From: Nonomuraea turcica
GTDB taxonomy: Bacteria > Actinomycetota > Actinomycetes > Streptosporangiales > Streptosporangiaceae
Direction of reading: 5' to 3'
Length of the DNA stretch: 64,000 nt
Assembly (NCBI RefSeq): GCF_030718205.1
Contig: NZ_JAUZQF010000016.1
Location: 1-64,000 of the forward strand
The position numbers and the translations under genes were made by a program. Positions 19,779 to 27,434 of this stretch are shown in pieces. The notes below the pieces were generated by a model that saw nothing but the letters and a program-made list of their open reading frames with translations, had not been told where the DNA came from and searched no databases. Each line of letters begins with the position of its first letter. Position 1 is the first letter of the stretch.

Positions 19779-21041
19779 CTACTCGGAGCGGCGGAAACGC
19801 TCGCGCTCGGAGTCCGGCATCTCCTTGGTCGGCTCCTGCTGCGGCAGCGGCTGCACGGCCGTCACGTCCTCGTCGGCGGGCAGGTACGGCGGCGGCTCGT
19901 ACTCCTGCCCGGGCCGCTGCGGCGGCTCGAACAGGGACGTGCCCTGCTGCCACGGCTCGGAGTCACCGGACTCCGCCGCGGAGGCCGAGCCGAGCGGATG
20001 CTCGTGGCCGTCCTCGAACGGGGTGCCACCGCCCGTCGGGATGTCGGCCGGGGGAACCAGCGGCTCGAACGGGTCGCGGTATTCCTTGGGCTTGGGCGGC
20101 TCGTAGTTGTAGGAGTGGAACTCATCAGGGTGCAGCACCACGGGCGGCGGCTCGGAAGGCGCCGCGGGCGGCGGCTCCTGCGCGTAGCCCTGCGGCGGGT
20201 ACGGGTGTCCGACGTCCTGGTAGACCTGACCGCTCGGGTACGTCTGCACCGGCACGAAGCTGATGATCGGCGCGTACGCCGTGCCACCCGGGTAGCCGGC
20301 GGGCGGGAACCCCGCCGCGGCGTATCCCGGACCGGCCGGGTAACCGCCGGGCGGCATGTCCGGACGCCCGCCCATCTGCGGTCCCGCCTTGCGTACGGCG
20401 GCCGCGTGGGCCATGCGGCGCAGCCTGCCCTCGAAGATCAGCACCGCGAAGAGCGCGAGCAGGACCAGGACCAGCGCCGGGATGCTGAGCTTCTGCGTGA
20501 GCGTCCGCTGGTCGAACTCCGGCGCCGCGCCACGCAACTCCAGCGGCACCTCTTCGGAGGCGGCGGACTGCGTCTCCGTGGGGAGCACGGGGGCGCTCGT
20601 CGTCGGCGTGCCGACCGTCGGCATCTCGACGGTCGCGTCAGGGGTGCTCGACGTGGAGGTCGGCGGGGGCTCGACGTTCTGCGAAGGCAGCGGCTCCAGG
20701 TTCTGCGTGGGGGTGGTCTGCGGCGGGGTGGCCGGGGGCGTGCTGGACTTCGTCGGCGTCGGCGTCTTGCTGGTCTTCTTCGGAGACGCGGTGACGGTCG
20801 TGGTGACCGTCGTCTCCGGGTCCCCCTCGGGCGTCGGGGTGCCTAAGGTGGTGGTCACCGTGACCGTGGTCTGGGGGTCGGACTGGCACGCCGGGTCGGC
20901 GACGTCGCAGGGCTCAACGGGAGGGTCGTAGGCCGTCACGGACGCGCTCGCGCTCTGCACGATGAAAGGCGTCGCTCCGGCGCCGGCCAGTCCCAGCGCC
21001 AGGACGATCGCAGACACGGCCGTCGCTCGTCTGCGTGCCAC
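19779..21041 (-). CDS. exported/membrane proline-rich protein, unknown function
   Basis: 420 aa. N-terminal signal-like helix (AVSAIVLALGLAGAGATPF) and an external Pro/Thr-rich stalk of about 140 residues (TPTPTKSSTPPATPP, many VTVTTT repeats). One membrane helix (SIPALVLVLLALFAVLIFEG, about residue 195) leads to a cytoplasmic tail very rich in Pro, Tyr and Gly with many PPxY-like stretches. No catalytic motif. The topology resembles wall-spanning scaffold proteins. It follows the secretion locus in the same orientation, but whether it belongs to it is unknown. Confidence 0.7.
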   Translation of the reverse strand: MARRRATAVSAIVLALGLAGAGATPFIVQSASASVTAYDPPVEPCDVADPACQSDPQTTVTVTTTLGTPTPEGDPETTVTTTVTASPKKTSKTPTPTKSSTPPATPPQTTPTQNLEPLPSQNVEPPPTSTSSTPDATVEMPTVGTPTTSAPVLPTETQSAASEEVPLELRGAAPEFDQRTLTQKLSIPALVLVLLALFAVLIFEGRLRRMAHAAAVRKAGPQMGGRPDMPPGGYPAGPGYAAAGFPPAGYPGGTAYAPIISFVPVQTYPSGQVYQDVGHPYPPQGYAQEPPPAAPSEPPPVVLHPDEFHSYNYEPPKPKEYRDPFEPLVPPADIPTGGGTPFEDGHEHPLGSASAAESGDSEPWQQGTSLFEPPQRPGQEYEPPPYLPADEDVTAVQPLPQQEPTKEMPDSERERFRRSE

Positions 21042-21116
21042 CGGTGCCCTCCGCCGTCATCCCGGAACCATGGTCAAGGGAATACTAGTCGGGTCAAAGT
21101 AACAGTAAAGACCGGA

Positions 21117-22895
21117 TTACAACACCATTCTACGCCTCCGGTGCTTTTGTACCGTGACAATGAGCCAGAGAGCCCCCAGCAGCGTCCCGATGCCGCCGAC
21201 GACCATGGCATGCCCCATGGGCCCCTTCAGCGGATTGCCCTGTCCGGTCGGCCGGGCCCGCTTCGTGGCGGCGGCCATTTCCCACGGCAGGGGCGCGGCC
21301 TCCGTCCCGGAGAGCGCGGCGATCTGGGGAGACGGGGTGGTGCCGGGCGCGGGCGATGCGCCGACCGTTGGCACGTCGGCAAGGCCTTGCTGGAGTACGT
21401 CCGGAAGCGCCTGATCGAGGGAGACGCCCTGGGTGGACGAGCTCGCGACCGCCTTCCCGGACGCGGCGGGAACGCTCTCGATGGACGAGCTCGCGACGGC
21501 TCCCCCGGACGCGGCGGGAACGCTCTGGGCCGGCGTGCGGGGAGACGCTGGTGCGGACATGTGGCGAAGCGTCTGCTGCGGTGCGACCTGCCGCAGGGTC
21601 AGCTCGACATCCGGCACCTCGGCCTCGGCCGTCCGGCGCGCCTGCGGGTCGGCGAGCTTGGCGGCGTCGCCGCTGATCGGCGGTGCGGTGCCGATGACCC
21701 GCATGGCGACGGATCTGCGCATGGTCGTCCGACCGTCGTCCGGCTCGGCCCGCATCTCGGCCACCGCCGCCAGCACCACCTTCCTGGCGCCCTCGGGCGT
21801 CGTGAGCGTCACGTCGACGGATCGTTCGCCGTCGACCTTCCCCAGCCTGCACACGTGCGCCCCCAGCAGGGACCCGTACGGGAGAGCCGGCGTCCCTATG
21901 GCGGCCAGCGCCCGCGTCGCCAGCACGCGCGCGGGGAGCGCCGGGACGGGGGACGCTCCTGCTGTCGCGGCCCCCGTCGCGGGAGGCCAACCCGGGACGG
22001 GACCTTGCCCACCGCCGGCCGTCGGCGCGCTCAGCCCGTCCTCACCCGACTCGAGGGTCATCGGCGCGCCCGTCGTCGCGCCGCCGCCCGTCGCACCGCC
22101 AGGCATCGCACCGCTGCCCGTCACACCGCCAGGCATCGCACCGCTGCCCGCCACGCCACCGCCCGTCACGCCATCGCCCGTCACGCCACCAGGCATCGCA
22201 CCGCTGCCCGCCACGCCACCGCCCGTCACGCCATCGGCTGTCACGCCGCCAGGCATCGCACCGCTGGCCGTGGCGCTGCCCGTGGCGCCGCCGCCCGCCA
22301 CGCCGCCGCCCGCCACGCCACCGCCCGCCACGCCGCCGCCTGTCACGCCGCCGCCCGCCGCGCCGCTGCCCGTCGCGCCGCTGCCCGTCGGGACGTCGGT
22401 CCTGGGGACGTCGGTCTGCGGGCCGGCGGCCGTAAGCGCCGAGTCTGCGGTCGTAAGTCCGTCAGACGCCGCACCGTGGGGAGCAGGGCCGGCGGACGCC
22501 GGGCCGGGGAGCGGAGGACCGCCGTACTCCGGAGCGAAGGGAGCGGCGCCGACGGATGCCGAGCCGGGGGGAGCGGCGCCGACGGACGACGAGCCCAGAG
22601 GGCCGGCGAGGGGCGAGCTGAGGGCCGGGTGGGAGGGCTGGCCGGCCGGTGACACGCAGGCCACCTCCGACAACGCCTCCACCGGACTGGCGGCGACCGC
22701 CACCCTGGCCCCCTTGGCCATCCCGTTCAGCCGCACCCTGAACCGCTGCACGTCCCCGGTCCTGACCCACTTCCCCGGGCCGCCGTCGCCCTGGCTCACC
22801 CGCTCCACCACCAGCGAGACCCCGGTCGCAGCCATGGGCACGGATGGCACCGCCACCAGTATCAGCACACCGGCAAGAATCCAGCCACGACGCAT
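21117..22895 (-). CDS. secreted single-pass protein with Gly-rich pentapeptide repeats
   Basis: 592 aa from the ATG at 22895 (MRRGWILAGVLIL), preceded by GGGGGAGTGGGAG; an in-frame ATG at 22922 would add nine unlikely residues. A signal peptide is followed by about 60 ordered residues and a Pro/Ala/Gly region. A run of GGGVA/GSGAM/GGVTG-type pentapeptides spans residues 168-275. A second folded segment (HVCRLGKVDGERSVDVTL, then VVLAAVAEMRAEP) and a C-terminal membrane helix (AMVVGGIGTLLGALWLIVTV) with a basic tail follow. A surface protein with an elastin-like spacer; no family recognised. Confidence 0.7.
   Translation of the reverse strand: MRRGWILAGVLILVAVPSVPMAATGVSLVVERVSQGDGGPGKWVRTGDVQRFRVRLNGMAKGARVAVAASPVEALSEVACVSPAGQPSHPALSSPLAGPLGSSSVGAAPPGSASVGAAPFAPEYGGPPLPGPASAGPAPHGAASDGLTTADSALTAAGPQTDVPRTDVPTGSGATGSGAAGGGVTGGGVAGGGVAGGGVAGGGATGSATASGAMPGGVTADGVTGGGVAGSGAMPGGVTGDGVTGGGVAGSGAMPGGVTGSGAMPGGATGGGATTGAPMTLESGEDGLSAPTAGGGQGPVPGWPPATGAATAGASPVPALPARVLATRALAAIGTPALPYGSLLGAHVCRLGKVDGERSVDVTLTTPEGARKVVLAAVAEMRAEPDDGRTTMRRSVAMRVIGTAPPISGDAAKLADPQARRTAEAEVPDVELTLRQVAPQQTLRHMSAPASPRTPAQSVPAASGGAVASSSIESVPAASGKAVASSSTQGVSLDQALPDVLQQGLADVPTVGASPAPGTTPSPQIAALSGTEAAPLPWEMAAATKRARPTGQGNPLKGPMGHAMVVGGIGTLLGALWLIVTVQKHRRRRMVL
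22070..22390. repeat. 60-bp higher-order repeat coding Gly pentapeptides
   Basis: The decamer AGGCATCGCA recurs at 22101, 22131, 22191 and 22251 (steps 30, 60, 60 bp). Shorter 15-bp units encoding GGGVA occur at 22290-22350. The array sits inside the secreted protein gene and is prone to length change by slippage. Confidence 0.85.
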
Positions 22896-22971
22896 CACTC
22901 CCACTCCCCCGCTGCGACACATGACCCGTTACTCACGTCTAGTAATCACTATGTCACAGAGGGTGACATAC

Positions 22972-23373
22972 TCAGTCCGGCGGGATCAGGCTCTCCACGG
23001 TCTTCATGATCGGCAGATCGGCCCCCAGCCACTCCACGTCGAAATACTCCCCCGGCCCCAGCCACCGCAACGCCAGATGCTCCCGGGGCTCCGGCGTCCC
23101 CGAAGCGACCGAGGCCAGCCAGACCCGCAGCACGTACCCCTTGGACAGCGGCCAGTCACCGCCCACCCGCGCGCCCACCGCGATTTCCACGCCGAGTTCC
23201 TCGCGGCATTCCCGGATCAGCGCCTGGACCTCGTCCTCGCCCGGATCCACTTTGCCGCCGGGAAACTCCCAGCCACCGGCGAGCGCCGCCGGCTGCGCGC
23301 GCTGGGCGGCCAGCACCCGGCCGCCCTCGGCGACGATCACCGCCGCCACGACCACCACCACGTCCTCGCTCAT
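22972..23373 (-). CDS. Nudix hydrolase, MutT-like
   Basis: 133 aa. A canonical Nudix box begins GGKVDPGEDE and continues RECREELGVE. MutT-type (8-oxo-dGTP) members have the same size and the same N-terminal AAVIVAEGGRVLAAQR strand-turn-strand. Product could be a nucleotide-pool sanitiser. It lies 13 bp downstream of the wall-hydrolase gene of the secretion locus and may be cotranscribed by read-through. Confidence 0.9.
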   Translation of the reverse strand: MSEDVVVVVAAVIVAEGGRVLAAQRAQPAALAGGWEFPGGKVDPGEDEVQALIRECREELGVEIAVGARVGGDWPLSKGYVLRVWLASVASGTPEPREHLALRWLGPGEYFDVEWLGADLPIMKTVESLIPPD

Positions 23374-23386
23374 GCGTTGCGATTCC

Positions 23387-24481
23387 TCATAGGGAAGGAT
23401 TTTGCAGCTTCTTCAGCTGTTCGAGCACGTCGGGGTTCTGCAGGGGGCGGGTGAACCCGACGCGGTTTCCGCGGACCTCGTAGCTGGTGACCTTGATCGG
23501 CCCGCACAGCCGGCACCTGGCCTCGAGCATCTTGCCCTTCGACACCACCAGCCCGACGTGTCCGGGGTTGTCGGCCGACGTGCCCGGCCCGGCGTTGAAG
23601 AACACCAGGTCGCCCGGCTGCTCCTCACCCTCTAACACTTTCACCCCGAACGGCCACTGCAGGAACGTCGTGCGCGGGATCGTCAGCCCCGCCGACCGGT
23701 AGGCGGCGTAAATGACGCCGGAGCAGTCGTACGCGTCCGGCCCGGTGCCACCCCACAGGTACGGCTTGCCGCGCTGGGCCAGCGCATACTGCAGGATCTT
23801 GGCCACGACGTCGCTCGGCGCGGCCTCCACCAGCGAGTCGTCGCACTCGTCCTCGGCCTGCGGCGGGAGCTTCACGTCCCCGGACTTGGCGTAATTCCTG
23901 GCGATCGCCTCGACCTGGTCGACGTACCACCAGGCGCGGTTGTAGACGAACAACGCCTGCCGCACGTTCTCGGGCGCCCCGTTGCGCTTGAGCATCTTCG
24001 CGGCGCCGAGAATCGCGTCGGCCGGGTTGTACACGTCGCCCACGCCGTCCCCGTCACCGTCGGAGGCGTACCCGTTGAACGTGGACGACATCGCGATCCT
24101 CGCCTTGCCGCCCCACGTGGAGATCAGGAACTGCATCGGCCCGGCCGCGCCCGCGGAGTTGGTGCCGCTTTTGACGCCGGGCAGCGTGGAGCGGCCGTGG
24201 TCGGTCTCGCGCTTGCCCACGGCGGCCAGGACGTTCCACTGGACGCCGATCTTGTCGCCGTGCTCCTTGTACAGCTCCAGGTACTTGGCGGGGATGTCGG
24301 CGGCGGCGGAGTCGGATGCCTCTTCCACCTGCGTCGTGTCCGCGCAGTCGATGGAGGTGCGGCCCTCGCTGAGGAACGACGGCATCGAGATCAGCACCAT
24401 CGGCGACACCACGACCAGGGCCAGCAGTAGCCCCCCTGCCAGGCCGATCAGCAGGGCGAGGCGGGTTCGCGAGACGTTCAT
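23387..24481 (-). CDS. bifunctional lytic transglycosylase / NlpC-P60 peptidase of T4SS locus
   Basis: 364 aa from the ATG at 24481, overlapping the upstream stop by 4 nt. N-terminal membrane anchor (LALLIGLAGGLLLALVVVSPMVL). A lytic transglycosylase domain follows (VLAAVGKRETDHGRS with catalytic Glu, then AAGPMQFLISTW). The C-terminal NlpC/P60 domain has YDCSGVIYAAYRS (catalytic Cys) and NPGHVGLVV (His). This is the CwlT/TcpG/VirB1-type architecture that opens peptidoglycan for a conjugation or secretion channel in Gram-positives. Last core gene of the locus. Confidence 0.9.
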   Translation of the reverse strand: MNVSRTRLALLIGLAGGLLLALVVVSPMVLISMPSFLSEGRTSIDCADTTQVEEASDSAAADIPAKYLELYKEHGDKIGVQWNVLAAVGKRETDHGRSTLPGVKSGTNSAGAAGPMQFLISTWGGKARIAMSSTFNGYASDGDGDGVGDVYNPADAILGAAKMLKRNGAPENVRQALFVYNRAWWYVDQVEAIARNYAKSGDVKLPPQAEDECDDSLVEAAPSDVVAKILQYALAQRGKPYLWGGTGPDAYDCSGVIYAAYRSAGLTIPRTTFLQWPFGVKVLEGEEQPGDLVFFNAGPGTSADNPGHVGLVVSKGKMLEARCRLCGPIKVTSYEVRGNRVGFTRPLQNPDVLEQLKKLQNPSL

Positions 24482-25098
24482 TCCGGGTCTCCGAACTGGC
24501 CCTCGGCCGCCGGCATGATGTCGAAGATCCGCCAGTCGGCGCCGGACTGGCTGACCGTGACCGCGTACTCCTCGGTGAGCTGCTTGCCGCCGCTCTTCGC
24601 GGTGACCTGCCTGGTCCCGACGACGACGAAGACGATGGAATTCTTCTCGATCTGCCTGATCTCCTTGAGCCTGGCCGTGGCCGTCGAGACGATCTCGTCG
24701 GTGCGGTTCTGCTCGATGGTGCCCGCCGAGGTGATCGTGCGGGTCAGTGCGGTGCCCAGTTCGGGGGTGGTGTACGCCTTGATCCGGTTGGCGTACGCGG
24801 CCGGGTCCTCGTCGTACCTGAACGTGCCGTACTCGGCGGTGAACCGTTCGGCCACGTCCGCCGCCGCGGCCAGCTGCTCCTTCTTCATCGGCAGATAGTT
24901 GTAGACGTCGAACGGCGCGGAGCTCGCGGTCGCGAGCGGCGTGCTGGAGGCCACGGCCATGCTGGTGGCGCGGGTGGCCTGCGGCACGGGCTGGGCCGGG
25001 TCCTCCCTGTCCGCCCACATGAGGTAGAGGCCGACGCCGGCGATGACCACGACGATGGCGGCGAAGGCCAGCCCTCGCCTGTCACCTGGCTGCGCCAT
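24478..25098 (-). CDS. small membrane-anchored T4SS subunit (NTF2/VirB8-like fold suspected)
   Basis: 206 aa. One N-terminal helix (GLAFAAIVVVIAGVGLYLMW) and an extracytoplasmic domain (residues about 60-206) with mixed helix and beta sequence ending QSGADWRIFDIMPAAEG. The 'accumulating cross-domain plus final WRIxDI strand' pattern is common in NTF2-like VirB8/TcpC C-terminal domains. It lies 2 bp after the polytopic channel gene and overlaps the hydrolase gene by 4 nt, so it is a structural part of the machine. Fold assignment is inference. Confidence 0.65.
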   Translation of the reverse strand: MAQPGDRRGLAFAAIVVVIAGVGLYLMWADREDPAQPVPQATRATSMAVASSTPLATASSAPFDVYNYLPMKKEQLAAAADVAERFTAEYGTFRYDEDPAAYANRIKAYTTPELGTALTRTITSAGTIEQNRTDEIVSTATARLKEIRQIEKNSIVFVVVGTRQVTAKSGGKQLTEEYAVTVSQSGADWRIFDIMPAAEGQFGDPE

Positions 25099-25100
25099 GT

Positions 25101-27434
25101 TCAGTCCTTGTTCGGTTTGAGCCAGAAGGGCACGGACGGGTCGTCGGAGCCACCGTTACGGCTGCTGCGCAGCCACAGCGGCGGCGCCTCGGACGCGCGC
25201 GGGGCAGGCTCGTCGGAGCCGCCGAAGATGCGGGGTCCGCCCGCCCTGGGGGTGCCGTTGGAGCCGCCACCGCTCGGCCTGGCCCCGCCGGAGCGGGAGC
25301 CGCCGCCGCCCGAGCCGCCGAACAGGCCGCCGCCTCCCGACCCGCGTGACCGGGAGCCGCCCGAACGCGAGCCTCCCGAGCCGCCGAACCGCGACCCGCG
25401 CGTGGAGCCGGTACGCGAGCCGCCCGAAGAGCCGCCCGAAGAGCCGCCCGTGGAGCCGCCGCGTGACGCCCAGCCGCCACCCGACCGGCTGCCGAACCAG
25501 CCGCCCGATGACGAGCCACCGCCGGAGGACGATCCGCCCGCCAACGACGAGCCGCCGCCCGACGCAGCGCCGCCGGTGCCGCCCAGCCGCGGGCCACCGG
25601 TCCCGCCCACCCGTGGGCCGCCGGTGCCACCTACCCGTGGGCCGCCCGTGCCGCCCGCCCGGGGCCCCCCGACGGCCGGACCGCCGGTGCGCCCGCCCAG
25701 GTTGAGTGGCGGCGCAGTGCCCCTGCGCGGCTCCGGAGCCGCCCGGTTGCCTGCCTTGCCGCCCTGCTGGTCGGTGTCGAGCGGGGCCGCCGTGGCCGGG
25801 ATCCTGGTGCCCGACGCGGCTCCTTCGCCTTCCTCGCCGCGTACCCGGGCCTGTCCTGTCGCCGCGGCGGTCGCGGCCGCCGCTCCGGCCGGGTTGGCCG
25901 CGGTCGCCGCCCTGATGAGGGGCTCGGCCTTGCGCAGCCCCCACCGGCCGATCCTGGCCGACGCGACCGGCGGCAGCGCGCCCGCCGACCGTTCGAGCAC
26001 GGACGAACTCGCGGCCTCGCCCAGCATGCGGGTGGCGACCGTGTGCCCGTTGATCGATGCGAACAGGTGCTGGAACGGGCGCCGGTAGAAGAACACCGCG
26101 ATCGTCAGCAGGGCCATGAACAACACCTGCATGCCCCATGGCATGGCCGTGGAGATGATCAGGGCGTACCCGTACACGAGCACGCTCAGCACGATCGTCA
26201 GCACGGCCTGTCTGAGCAGGGTGCCGATGAGCATCTCCACCCAGCGCAGCGCGACGATGCGGCCGCTGCCCGGATGCACGCCGATCAGCAGGAATATCGG
26301 TCCCAGGATCAGCAGCAGCAGGAAGCCGACCTTCAGCACCAGCAGCGAGACCGCCACCAGGAAGATGAGCAGGCCGGCCACGATGGCGGCGATGAACGCG
26401 CCGACCGCCACGCCGAGCCGGTTGGACCAGTCGCGGCCGGAGAAGACCGTGTAGCGGGGGTCGTTCCTGAGCTTGTCGGCCAGCGAGGCGTAGTCCTGCT
26501 GGCGGGCCCCCACGTCAGGGGCCGGTTGGCCGGCCACGGCCGGCGGGATCGACTGCATCTCCAGCACCTTGCGGCCCCAGTCGCGCACGATGGGCTGCTG
26601 CGGGTCGGCGGTGCCGAACAGGCCCACCAGCCACGGCTTGCAGACCAGCGTGGACCATAGCGCGTCGGCGTTCTGGTCGACGCCTGCCGTGCCGATCTGG
26701 CCGTACCCGCCGGGCTTCACCTCCGGCGTGGCCGTGCCGGGAGGGGGTAGGCAGGAGGCGCCGCCCGCACCGGGCAGGCCGGAGAAGGCCGAGTTGACGA
26801 CCTCGCCGGTCTTGTCGGTGACGACCTTGCCCAAGCCGGTGAAATCGGCGGGACGGCTGAAGAACCAGACCGCCACGGTGACCGCCAGCACCATCCAGAT
26901 CACGCCCTCGGTGGTCGTGGTGGCGCGCTTGCGAATCAGTCCGTACCAGGCCAGCCAGATCGCGCCGAGGATCACGACCGGCTGGAGGAAGTCCCAGTAC
27001 ATGGCGTCGGCGAGCCTCGTGACGATGTCGTCGACGACGTCCTTGATCGCCTGGAGCGGTCCTTCGGTCGCCGCCGCCTGGTACGTCGTGATCGTCAGCC
27101 GGTCGATGGCCTTGGCCGCGGTGAAGATGCCGTTGGCCCACATGTTGCCGAGCACGGCGACGTACTCGGAGCAGCCCAGCTCGTGCGTGTGCCAGAACTG
27201 GCCGCTCATGCCGAACTGGCCGTAGTTGGTGGTGGGCGCCCCGGTAGCCGGGATCGGCGGCTGAATCAGGCCGTCAGTGCCGCCGCCCACCACCTCAGGG
27301 GTGAGCGGGCCCGACAGGTCACAGGGCGCCGCCGCGGCCGGCGCGGACATGCCTCCGATGACCAGCGGCACCACGATGATGCCGGTGACCAGCGCGAGAG
27401 CCAGCGCGATTCGTCGGGATAGCCGGATCTTCAT
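25101..27434 (-). CDS. polytopic channel protein, VirB6/TrbL/TcpH-like
   Basis: 777 aa. Signal peptide (IALALALVTGIIVVPLVIGG) and an extracellular segment with Cys pairs. About seven to eight membrane helices follow between residues 140 and 470 (e.g. VILGAIWLAWYGLI; VIWMVLAVTVAVWFF; FIAAIVAGLLIFLVAVSLLVL; LLLLILGPIFLLIGV). A 300-residue cytoplasmic tail is made of Gly/Ser/Arg repeats such as VGGTGGPR and GGSRSGG. The VirB6-like position after VirB4 and the hydrophobic core fit an inner-membrane T4SS channel. The tail is low-complexity and likely disordered. Its start overlaps the VirB4 gene by 4 nt. Confidence 0.8.
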   Translation of the reverse strand: MKIRLSRRIALALALVTGIIVVPLVIGGMSAPAAAAPCDLSGPLTPEVVGGGTDGLIQPPIPATGAPTTNYGQFGMSGQFWHTHELGCSEYVAVLGNMWANGIFTAAKAIDRLTITTYQAAATEGPLQAIKDVVDDIVTRLADAMYWDFLQPVVILGAIWLAWYGLIRKRATTTTEGVIWMVLAVTVAVWFFSRPADFTGLGKVVTDKTGEVVNSAFSGLPGAGGASCLPPPGTATPEVKPGGYGQIGTAGVDQNADALWSTLVCKPWLVGLFGTADPQQPIVRDWGRKVLEMQSIPPAVAGQPAPDVGARQQDYASLADKLRNDPRYTVFSGRDWSNRLGVAVGAFIAAIVAGLLIFLVAVSLLVLKVGFLLLLILGPIFLLIGVHPGSGRIVALRWVEMLIGTLLRQAVLTIVLSVLVYGYALIISTAMPWGMQVLFMALLTIAVFFYRRPFQHLFASINGHTVATRMLGEAASSSVLERSAGALPPVASARIGRWGLRKAEPLIRAATAANPAGAAAATAAATGQARVRGEEGEGAASGTRIPATAAPLDTDQQGGKAGNRAAPEPRRGTAPPLNLGGRTGGPAVGGPRAGGTGGPRVGGTGGPRVGGTGGPRLGGTGGAASGGGSSLAGGSSSGGGSSSGGWFGSRSGGGWASRGGSTGGSSGGSSGGSRTGSTRGSRFGGSGGSRSGGSRSRGSGGGGLFGGSGGGGSRSGGARPSGGGSNGTPRAGGPRIFGGSDEPAPRASEAPPLWLRSSRNGGSDDPSVPFWLKPNKD

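Noticed and set aside
21433..23454. 673-residue plus-strand frame over the secreted repeat protein
   Set aside because: Proline-rich antisense of the Gly repeats; crosses two genes and has no ribosome site.
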